A stretch of DNA of 45,564 nucleotides, taken from positions 1-45,564 of the forward strand of contig NZ_JADYUF010000030.1 of NCBI RefSeq assembly GCF_021531655.1. The letters run 5' to 3'. The first letter of the stretch is position 1. Every line of letters starts with the position of its first letter. The translations under genes and the position numbers were made by a program. Positions 1-6,232 of this stretch are shown piece after piece. The notes beneath the pieces are model-generated. The model was not told where the DNA came from, ran no database searches, and was given only the letters and a program-made list of their open reading frames with translations. Source of the stretch: Leyella stercorea. Its GTDB lineage: Bacteria > Bacteroidota > Bacteroidia > Bacteroidales > Bacteroidaceae.

Positions 1-110
1 ACTCATCAGGTTCCACCTGATAAACACCATATCCAAGTTGTGGCATTTACACGCCATTGCTTAACTTTATCTTTACCATAATCAAAATGTTTTAAAAGTT
101 CATTTATTTC
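1..110. other. window edge, no supported gene
   Basis: The plus strand is open from base 1 to a stop at 79-81, so the tail of a gene entering from the left is possible, but the 26 codons resemble nothing I recognise. The GNAT gene ends just inside, at 111. No repeat or RNA is seen. Confidence 0.3.
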
Positions 111-626
111 TTATCCTTTGTACTTGAACACCTTGACCATATCCTTGTCGCCCCCCACGAGCTGGCTGCATCGGTTCAGCATTCCCGTGTCTGAGAAACC
201 GCATCTCTCCATGACTCTTCCCGATGCAGGATTGCCTGTGAAATGGTCTGCCCAGATGTTTTCGAAATGCTTCTCGTGGATGCTGTAGTCGAGCATCAGC
301 TTCAAGGCTTCGGTGCAGATTCCTCTGTTCCAATAAGGCTTTCCTACCCAGTAGCCCACCTCGCAGTCGTTTTCTCCGATAGGGATGTTGCTGGTTTCAT
401 GGGTGTAGTAGCCGATGCAGCCGATAGCCTCGCCAGTCTCTTTCAACACAATCGCCCATGTCGTGTCATTATGGAAGAATGTCCGGATTATCTCCTTACT
501 TTCCTCAACAGACTTATGTGCCGGCCATCCAGCATGAGGTCCTACGTCAGGGTCTGAGGCGTACTTGAAGAGCGACTCTGCATCCGATTCTTGCCAATGG
601 CGAAGTAAAATTCTTTCTGTTCCCAT
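111..626 (-). CDS. GNAT family N-acetyltransferase (RimJ/RimL type)
   Basis: A 171-residue acetyl-CoA-dependent N-acetyltransferase of the RimJ/RimL subgroup, whose members acetylate protein N-termini or small amines; the substrate here cannot be read. Visible family features are the N-terminal TERILLRHWQESDAE strand-helix, the central strand IGCIGYY, the EVGYWVGKPYWNRGICTEAL segment (the acetyl-CoA pyrophosphate loop, usually WGKGYATEA), and the C-terminal GNPASGRVMERCGF motif (usually N.aS.rvmeKlGF). Length is normal. The ATG at 624-626 starts right at the family N-terminus. It is the last of a minus-strand run below thioredoxin and DUF1294, separated from them by about 175 bases. Fold assignment is firm; the substrate is unknown. 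Confidence 0.88.
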   Translation of the reverse strand: MGTERILLRHWQESDAESLFKYASDPDVGPHAGWPAHKSVEESKEIIRTFFHNDTTWAIVLKETGEAIGCIGYYTHETSNIPIGENDCEVGYWVGKPYWNRGICTEALKLMLDYSIHEKHFENIWADHFTGNPASGRVMERCGFSDTGMLNRCSQLVGGDKDMVKVFKYKG

Positions 627-667
627 CAGATTATATCAATGTTTTGCATTTTATTTACTATGTGCAC

Positions 668-778
668 TTATCCCAGCCAGTCGGTAAAGATAAGTATACA
701 TTCGTGCACCTTCTCAAAGAATTTCCCTATCCGGCGCTTGATGCCCTTCCAGTATATCCCATTCTTTTTAATGCTCAT
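668..778 (-). CDS. possible 36-residue small protein
   Basis: An ATG-started frame of 36 codons begins 23 bases after the DUF1294 stop on the same strand. It encodes a basic, amphipathic peptide (MSIKKNGIYWKGIKRRIGK, then FFEKVHECILIFTDWLG). Composition (Lys/Arg-rich start, aromatic and aliphatic end) is peptide-like rather than random, and position suggests co-transcription with DUF1294. I do not recognise a family. It could be chance; only conservation would decide. Confidence 0.3.
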   Translation of the reverse strand: MSIKKNGIYWKGIKRRIGKFFEKVHECILIFTDWLG

Positions 779-801
779 ATACTTAGTTATTTATTTTGTC
801 A

Positions 802-1083
802 TTAATTCATGTGCAAATACGCCATCAGCGCAATCTGTATCAGCAGAATGGCAGGAATGCCGTATTTGAATTTCTTGTGCATCGTCTTATGGTGCCAGAC
901 TTTCATTCCCATCCATGCCCCGACGCTTCCTCCAACGACAGCCAGCAATAAAAGCGTTACTTCCGGAATGCGCCATTTGGCTTTCTTTGCCTTGTACTTA
1001 TCAATGCCGTACACGATGAATGCAACTGCATTGATAGCAAGGAGATAGTAGGCGAGGCAACTATGTAATGTATTTATGCTCAT
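802..1083 (-). CDS. DUF1294 family small membrane protein
   Basis: A 93-residue integral membrane protein of the DUF1294 family, function unknown. Three hydrophobic segments are visible (about residues 8-26, 41-58 and 73-92). Between the first two is the family signature YGIDKYKAKKAKWRIPE, and after the second GGSVGAWMGMKVWHHKTMHKKF, corresponding to the usual GG..Ga..gm...rHKt.k..F. The length suits the stand-alone form of the family. It lies 29 bases after the thioredoxin stop on the same strand and may share its transcript. Confidence 0.85.
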   Translation of the reverse strand: MSINTLHSCLAYYLLAINAVAFIVYGIDKYKAKKAKWRIPEVTLLLLAVVGGSVGAWMGMKVWHHKTMHKKFKYGIPAILLIQIALMAYLHMN

Positions 1084-1112
1084 TTTCCTATTTTACTCCT
1101 TTATTCTGTTCA

Positions 1113-1412
1113 TTATTTCAAGAAAGGATCAAGCGTAGCCAGCAGTTCGGCTTTATCTACCACACCGCTTGTGCGCCACAATACTTCTCCGTTTCGGAAG
1201 AGCATCAGTGTAGGCACGGATTGGATGCGGAATTGGCTTGCAGTTACGCCGTACTTGTCTACATCCACCTTGATGATTCGGATGCGGTCGCCCAATACAC
1301 TTTTCACCTGCTCCAGAATGGGGTGCATTGCCTTGCAAGGTTGGCACCATGTAGCAAAGAAATCGACCAGAACAAGCTGGCCACTGTTTATTACATTATT
1401 GAATGTCTCCAT
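1113..1412 (-). CDS. trxA: thioredoxin
   Basis: A 99-residue cytoplasmic thioredoxin that reduces protein disulfides. The redox motif is in TWCQPCKAM (Cys23 and Cys26), so the dipeptide between the cysteines is Gln-Pro instead of Gly-Pro; CQPC is a known natural variant and should shift the redox potential. The rest of the fold is present: VDFFATW strand, IRIIKVDVDKYG, the cis-proline segment VQS-type IQSVPTLMLFRNGEV, and the C-terminal helix. No signal peptide. It starts 50 bases after the truncated esterase and precedes DUF1294. It may be one of several thioredoxins in the genome, so the symbol is by family. Confidence 0.9.
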   Translation of the reverse strand: METFNNVINSGQLVLVDFFATWCQPCKAMHPILEQVKSVLGDRIRIIKVDVDKYGVTASQFRIQSVPTLMLFRNGEVLWRTSGVVDKAELLATLDPFLK

Positions 1413-1462
1413 AATTATTTGTCTATTTCTGTGAAACGGTTAAAATTTTGCTGAAAACTCCA

Positions 1463-1909
1463 TCAACATTTAAGTCCCCACACACGATCCTTATAATATG
1501 GGTTGCAATGGTCAAACTGCACGGCTTCCAGCTCCGCAAACACCTCTATCAGCGCCTCGTCAATCACCAGCTGCTGATTTCCGTCCCTTCTCGGTGCCTT
1601 GTATTCATGCTCGCCGATTCGCTCCTTCAGAAACTCCGTCATCATGAAATACGGATTGCCGAGCAGGGCAGGAATGCCCACCACCGGAGCCATCATCTGT
1701 GCGAGGAAAGAGCCGCAGCTGTTGCCTGGAAGCAAGTCGGGCTGCTCTTTGTCTATAATAGAACGTATTTCATTCAACGCCTTCTTGGGATGCAATGGCA
1801 AGTCGGGAGTCAGCACCACCGCCGTCCCCTCAAACGCTTCTTTCAAGGCTCTCGCCATCGGACAACTGCCCGTGGCGAAGAATCCGTGTAGGAATAATAT
1901 CTTCTTCAT
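1463..1909 (-). pseudogene. C-terminally truncated YqiA/YcfP-type alpha/beta hydrolase
   Basis: A 148-residue remainder of a YqiA/YcfP-like esterase. Present are the N-terminal KKILFLHGFFATGSC strand-loop with the oxyanion HGF, and the nucleophile elbow GNSCG (Ser64; many homologues have GSSLG), followed by IPALLGNPY. Family members run to about 180-200 residues: after the VWGL strand come the catalytic Asp (GxxD) and His. Here the frame reads VWGLKC and stops, so both would be missing, and the remaining 50 bases before thioredoxin do not encode them in another frame that I can see. This points to a deletion rather than a simple frameshift. The ATG at 1907-1909 is chosen over an upstream start because MKKILFLHG is the family start. 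Confidence 0.65.
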
Positions 1910-1914
1910 GTGTG

Positions 1915-1945
1915 CAAAGATAGTGCAAAACGAAGACAATACAAA
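1915..1945 (-). promoter_or_regulatory. Bacteroidetes-type promoter of the esterase-thioredoxin run
   Basis: Minus strand shows a -7 box TATCTTTG (1915-1922) and a -33 TTTG (1942-1945) exactly 19 bases apart, the best match to the Bacteroides consensus in this window. The -7 box ends only five bases before the ATG at 1909, so the transcript would be leaderless or almost so. Confidence 0.6.
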
Positions 1946-2007
1946 ATGAATGCAAGTTCATCTATCAGAGAGGAAATAAAAAAGTTGCTTACAAACTGAG
2001 TAGGTAG

Positions 2008-2181
2008 GACGCAAGCGATTCCCACTTAATCAGTTTGCCACTACCTCACTGGTATATTCGTCATGGCGCCCGCGACAGAGACACAGCCTTTTCTGTTTCC
2101 ATCAATCTGGCTGCAAAACTGCAGAACTCAGGCAAGGACGTCAACTTCAAGTTGCCTTGGAACCGTCCTCACAGTGGCGAC
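2008..2181 (+). pseudogene. C-terminal relic of an exported alpha/beta esterase (tannase/feruloyl-esterase-like)
   Basis: The frame from 2008 reads into a passage typical of the C-terminus of a Bacteroidales esterase family: HWYIRHGARDRDTAF (catalytic Asp region), then NLAAKLQNSGKDVNF, then WNRPHSGD with the catalytic His. The frame is preceded by a stop at 2005-2007 with no start codon, and after SGD it diverges from the expected end (normally SGDY followed by a short helix) into unrelated residues up to 2244. No nucleophile domain is found upstream. This is a short fossil of a once complete gene, beside an AT-rich accessory patch. Family naming is from memory of conserved motifs. Confidence 0.6.
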
Positions 2182-2215
2182 ATCTTGCACCCTTACGTAA
2201 CGTACTTACCCTTTT

Positions 2216-2377
2216 TTATTGCTTCTTGCATTTTATCCAAATAGATTCGTCACCAATAGACATTTTCAAATCTGATACTGTAGAAGTCGCAGAAATGATG
2301 GTGTAAGAAGCATTACTATGCGCTTTCTTTTGGCTGTTTGAAACGCCGCTTGAAAATAAAAAATCGAATAGTCCCAT
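2216..2377 (-). CDS. possible 53-residue small protein
   Basis: An ATG-started frame of 53 codons beginning MGLFDFLFSSGVSNSQKKA and ending DESIWIKCKKQ. A hydrophobic, Phe-rich start is followed by a Ser/Thr-rich middle and a Lys-rich end; no known domain. What supports it is its own upstream signal: a -7 box TACCTTTG 31 bases before the ATG, overlapped by a perfect palindrome. It runs opposite to, and slightly overlaps, the tail of the esterase relic. It may be a small regulatory or envelope peptide, or chance. Confidence 0.4.
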   Translation of the reverse strand: MGLFDFLFSSGVSNSQKKAHSNASYTIISATSTVSDLKMSIGDESIWIKCKKQ

Positions 2378-2408
2378 ACCTTTTTCTATTAATGTTTAAC
2401 TTCTAATG

Positions 2409-2449
2409 CAAAGGTATGAATTGATTGTGCAGTCTATCTGCACAATCAA
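2409..2449 (-). promoter_or_regulatory. promoter with overlapping 12-bp palindrome (operator-like)
   Basis: Minus strand -7 box TACCTTTG lies at 2409-2416. A perfect inverted repeat, ttgattgtgcag (2421-2432) and ctgcacaatcaa (2438-2449) with a 5-base spacer, covers the interval between -7 and -33. It is not followed by a T run, and a separate strong terminator for McrC lies at 2472-2505, so an operator reading is preferred over a terminator. Regulator unknown. Confidence 0.5.
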
Positions 2450-2471
2450 AAGAATGTGCAAAAATGATAGA

Positions 2472-2505
2472 AAAAAAGCAGAAAGAACTGTTTCTTCCTG
2501 CTTTA
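2472..2505 (-). terminator. intrinsic terminator after mcrC
   Basis: On the minus strand a 13-bp stem with one G-U pair (2493-2505 with 2476-2488, loop of four) is followed by seven T. It starts 19 bases beyond the mcrC stop codon. Confidence 0.85.
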
Positions 2506-2523
2506 ATAAGTTGTTTTGACCTA

Positions 2524-3852
2524 TTATAATTGTCTTAATTTATCTACAAAGAATGCTTCTTTTGCTTTCATCTTTTCACAGAAGTCTGCATAAGAAGTGG
2601 ACGTATGACAAATCTCAATACCTAATATATATAGTGATGCAGACGAGTCCTTCAATCGTGATTTTGGAATTTTCTGCTGTCTTTCAGACAAAGGAGCTAT
2701 AAAAACTCCTTTCGAGGCCTGTAAGTTAGTGATGTATGTGATTAACTGATGAAGGTCATCACGATTAACTTTTGAAACCATTTCATAACTTTCAAGCTTC
2801 TTGTATTTTGCATCAAGAACAATATCATCTTTATAGAAATCTGGATAACGGATTCCACTATGATCTTCAAACAAATAGATGCCACCTTTATGTTTCTTGT
2901 TTTCAGGATGCTTGAAGCCATCTTTTTGTAGAATGGTATTCAGATATTCTTCCCAAAGCCAGGCTCCATCAAACAGAATACCGCAAATCTCCTCATCTGT
3001 TTCTCCGTACTTTACTTCTTCCATTCTAAGAATTTGTAAGCAAAGGCATTGCAGGGGCTGATATTCTGTATAGTAAGGATGACTCTTATGTCTTAGGTTC
3101 TTACCAATAATTGCACTTCGCTCATTTTTGTTATATGAAGGAGTTAGTGAAATTATAGATTTTACATTATCTATAGTTTCCTGATCCAAACCCAATACGG
3201 ATTGACCATATCTCTTTGACTTCATAAACTCAATTGTATGACGGATTAACTCAGTCATGTCATTGTCATAGGTATATTCACGAGTGGAGTATGCCACATT
3301 TCCTGCAAACGGAATGTTTTGGGCAATATGGCGTCCCCAGTCAATCGTACCTTTTAATTTTGCATCGTTATGTTTGAAGTTCTGATACTCTCTGTATATG
3401 CCCTGGCGCATTGCGTTCCTTAGCAAGTGAGGGAACATAAACATAATAAAGTCAAATACATCCTCTTTTTCGTTGTTGTGATTAAGGTCAAAGAGATTGA
3501 ATGAAAAGACCTTTTGAAGCATGTAATGTAAGAGATAGTCGTCGCGTCCTTCGTCAAAACGGGATTTAATTTTTACCTGCAGGTTTCCTATACCGATAAA
3601 ACCCATCACATTTCCTGTGGAAATACGTACCTTTTCAGGGTCTCTTGTATTTAGAATGGTTATAACAGAAGCTTCACCGACTTTGTCGTCAGAATCCTCT
3701 ATACTATAGGGAAATATTAGGAGATTCTCATTTTCGTGACATAATTGAGCTATTGTCTTGTCGGCAATAGGGAATAAAGTTGAGACATCTTTACGAAGAA
3801 ATGTCCCAGCTTTCACCTGTCCAATATTATTGTCTGTTAAGTTAATTCTCAT
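2524..3852 (-). CDS. mcrC: McrC family restriction endonuclease subunit
   Basis: A 442-residue nuclease subunit of a McrBC-type modification-dependent restriction system; in known systems McrC binds the McrB hexamer, stimulates its NTPase and cuts DNA carrying methylated sites. The C-terminal PD-(D/E)xK nuclease core is visible: Pro337-Asp338 in SGIRYPDFYKDD, then Asp347-Ala-Lys349 in VLDAKYKKL. The N-terminal half (TFLRKDVSTLF, VMGFIGIGNLQVKIKSRF) resembles the McrB-binding part of the family. The ATG at 3850-3852 is chosen because the longer frame would overlap mcrB by 68 bases; with this start the overlap is 11 bases, typical of translational coupling. The coding DNA is more AT-rich than its neighbours, suggesting acquisition by transfer. 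Confidence 0.9.
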   Translation of the reverse strand: MRINLTDNNIGQVKAGTFLRKDVSTLFPIADKTIAQLCHENENLLIFPYSIEDSDDKVGEASVITILNTRDPEKVRISTGNVMGFIGIGNLQVKIKSRFDEGRDDYLLHYMLQKVFSFNLFDLNHNNEKEDVFDFIMFMFPHLLRNAMRQGIYREYQNFKHNDAKLKGTIDWGRHIAQNIPFAGNVAYSTREYTYDNDMTELIRHTIEFMKSKRYGQSVLGLDQETIDNVKSIISLTPSYNKNERSAIIGKNLRHKSHPYYTEYQPLQCLCLQILRMEEVKYGETDEEICGILFDGAWLWEEYLNTILQKDGFKHPENKKHKGGIYLFEDHSGIRYPDFYKDDIVLDAKYKKLESYEMVSKVNRDDLHQLITYITNLQASKGVFIAPLSERQQKIPKSRLKDSSASLYILGIEICHTSTSYADFCEKMKAKEAFFVDKLRQL

Positions 3853-5848
3853 CGACCAATTCGTTATCATTAATATTTGAGTTGCTTTCTTTGGTATCGA
3901 AGTAAGCATTTCTCAACTTTTCCATGATTTCTTCTGATTTGCGGAAACCACGGATATATTCTCTAAGCAATGGTTCGATATTCATATTCCATAGCTTTTC
4001 AAAGTTTACACCGTTATCACCCAACTTTAAGAAGTATGATGGGCCAACTTGGTAGGCTGGGCCAAGCCCTTCAATCTTGGATATCTCATTATTCAATCTT
4101 ACCATAACATTCTTTGCCTTAGTGGCACATTCGAGTTTGTCGAGCATAGATTGTGTATCTTCTGGCTTTATCTCCTTCCAGGTGAATCTGCGACGCATAG
4201 CAAAGTCCATGCTCTCGATACTACGGTCTATATCATTCATTGTACCAAGAATGAATACGTTTTCAGGAATATAAAATCCTTCTGCAAATACATCTGTTTC
4301 AGGGACAAGGTTCTGATATTGAGTCTTTACTCGAATATCTTTCTTGCCTCTATAACCAGGGTCAATGGCATAGAATAGTTCACCAAATATTTTTGAAGCT
4401 TCTCCACGATTAATTTCATCAATGATGAAAACAAAATCTTTTTTGACTACGTTACTTGCTGTTAATGTTGAAATGTTCTTTTGTTTGTATACTTCTTTAA
4501 GTACAGCCCAGTAAGCTGAAGCATGACAACCTCCGATAGCATCCCTTACAGCATCGCTAATGTTTGAAATATTGTTCAAAGACTCTGTTGTAGTAAATAC
4601 TTTTGCAAGTTTTGCCAATCTGTCAAAAGAAACGGTATAAGTACGATTACTACTAGTTCCAGGAGTTTTCAGTTCTATGTTATTAAAGTCTGTAACCTTA
4701 ACCACTTCCATGGATTTTCCGTTTGTTTTGAGCTTAAATTCATTCAAATCACCATTATTAATTTTATCAATAACTGTATTATATTTATCATTCAGTGATT
4801 TTTCTTCCGATAACTCAGTGAGAGTTTTTTTGCTGTCCTCCAAATTCTTGATAGCTTTTTTGCAAAACTCTTTGAAAATTCCATCTTTACGCTCAAATCC
4901 CATCTGTCCTTCAGACATCATGATAGGTCTCAGACCTTCTACAAAATCAGTATAGTCGTAAGAGGGATGAAATTGCACAAAGCACATTTCGTCCTTACTA
5001 CATCCCATTTCTCTTGCTATGGCCTGAGCCATAAAGGTCTTACCGGTACCAGGAGCACCCGTCAGAACTAAGTTCTTGCTCTCTTTAAGCAAGTCAATAT
5101 ATTTTTGATACATCATAGTGCTGTCTATTTTTGTTTCAACAAGATCATTTTCATTATCTTCCTTGTCAGTATCTGTATTTTTTAATAATGTCCTATTATA
5201 GTACCACAATACCGTTTGAGCTGTAAGTGGCATACTTTGAATACATCCATTATTCTTTATTTCGTCATTGATGGACAAAATCAATTCATTCTCTTTCTCA
5301 ATCTCTGGAATAACGTATTGATCCAGTAATTCGTAAAAATGAACAAGCTTTAGACCTGCCTTTCGTGGCTTAACCCCTAAAAGCTTACATAAATTCTTAT
5401 ATACATCATTTTTATAAAAAGTATATTTCTGAGGATTATGGAATGTCAGGAAACAACTGATAAGTCGCTCATCACACATTGCACTCGTATGATTGGTAAA
5501 CTTTGCTTTGATCTTATCATCCCATAATGTTTTGCAGCTTTCAGTAAAGTTTTCTATTCTTTCTTGTAGAAGGATATTTTCATCAAATAATGCTCTAAAG
5601 AGTTTTCTATACTCTTCTGGTTCATATTTCACAAAATTTCTAATTGCGGTAATCTGTGAACTAAAACATAGATTCTTAAATTCTATAGAATTAATCTCTT
5701 TAGAAAAATCTATAGCATTAGGGTCTGGGTGTCCATTTTGTTTGGACACCAATTCCCATTTATATAATTCTTCTAAGTTAGAATCACCATTTAGTCCATA
5801 ATGGATTTGGTGATTCTTGAATAATATGACTATATCTTTTAAATTCAT
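3842..5848 (-). CDS. mcrB: McrB family AAA+ GTPase, restriction subunit
   Basis: A 668-residue AAA+ motor subunit of the McrBC restriction pair; family members hydrolyse GTP and translocate DNA between methylated recognition sites. Walker A is GAPGTGKT (residues 264-271), Walker B is FIIDE within DFVFIIDEINRGEASK (about 471-484), and the McrB signature appears as GTMNDIDRSIESMDFAMRRRF (about 535-555; commonly MNTADRS). Residues 1-230 are a poorly conserved N-terminal part, where target recognition normally lies; I see no EVE, PUA or ASCH signature there, so the target is unknown. The start overlaps the stop of an upstream small ORF (ATGA) and the end overlaps mcrC, indicating one operon. Confidence 0.92.
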   Translation of the reverse strand: MNLKDIVILFKNHQIHYGLNGDSNLEELYKWELVSKQNGHPDPNAIDFSKEINSIEFKNLCFSSQITAIRNFVKYEPEEYRKLFRALFDENILLQERIENFTESCKTLWDDKIKAKFTNHTSAMCDERLISCFLTFHNPQKYTFYKNDVYKNLCKLLGVKPRKAGLKLVHFYELLDQYVIPEIEKENELILSINDEIKNNGCIQSMPLTAQTVLWYYNRTLLKNTDTDKEDNENDLVETKIDSTMMYQKYIDLLKESKNLVLTGAPGTGKTFMAQAIAREMGCSKDEMCFVQFHPSYDYTDFVEGLRPIMMSEGQMGFERKDGIFKEFCKKAIKNLEDSKKTLTELSEEKSLNDKYNTVIDKINNGDLNEFKLKTNGKSMEVVKVTDFNNIELKTPGTSSNRTYTVSFDRLAKLAKVFTTTESLNNISNISDAVRDAIGGCHASAYWAVLKEVYKQKNISTLTASNVVKKDFVFIIDEINRGEASKIFGELFYAIDPGYRGKKDIRVKTQYQNLVPETDVFAEGFYIPENVFILGTMNDIDRSIESMDFAMRRRFTWKEIKPEDTQSMLDKLECATKAKNVMVRLNNEISKIEGLGPAYQVGPSYFLKLGDNGVNFEKLWNMNIEPLLREYIRGFRKSEEIMEKLRNAYFDTKESNSNINDNELVDEN

Positions 5849-6033
5849 TTCGTATCTTCTATTGCTACATCAAATTTAATATCCTTATTACGATAAAGGT
5901 AAATCTTTGTATCGTAGGTTATTGTCTCTACTTCAAATCGTTCGCCATTTGGCTGACGGGCAATGTTCCACTCGTTGATGAAACCTCCATCTGGATAGAT
6001 AGAGAGCTTCTTGTTTCCACAAGTTATAGACAA
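5845..6033 (-). pseudogene. 5'-truncated ORF translationally coupled to mcrB
   Basis: A 62-codon frame whose only start is a TTG at 6031-6033; the frame is open back to a TAA at 6049-6051 with no ATG or GTG. It ends in TGA overlapping the mcrB ATG by four bases, the tight coupling expected of a genuine operon member. The residues (beta-strand-rich: NKKLSIYPDGGFINEWNIAR, then TKIYLYRNKDIKFDVAIED) look like the C-terminal part of a longer protein whose 5' portion was lost. I do not recognise the family. It could also be a short functional protein with a rare TTG start. Confidence 0.5.
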
Positions 6034-6082
6034 TACTCGCCTTTTCGATTAAGGGGGGCTTACTTTTGAAAAAATAAACCCT

Positions 6083-6186
6083 GAAGTCCTATTTTACGGG
6101 ACTTCGGGAAGGAATTTTATTCTCTTTGGAGTTTTACCGGACAGCAATACATTTTTATATAGAGGGTGTGTCAAGACACACCCTCT
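6083..6186. terminator. two hairpins between mcrBC and the protease gene
   Basis: First: gaagtcc (6083-6089) pairs with ggacttc (6099-6105). Second: a perfect 12-bp stem, agagggtgtgtc (6161-6172) and gacacaccctct (6175-6186), two-base loop, 47 bases past the protease stop. Neither is followed by a clean T run, so the terminator role is inferred from position. The rest of 6034-6232 shows nothing else. Confidence 0.5.
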
Positions 6187-6232
6187 TGTAGGGTTTATGA
6201 TTAAATAACTCCATATTCCGGATGAACCCTTT

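Noticed and set aside
2421..2449. Palindrome as the terminator of mcrC
   Set aside because: A better terminator with a T run lies at 2472-2505, and the palindrome overlaps a promoter box instead.
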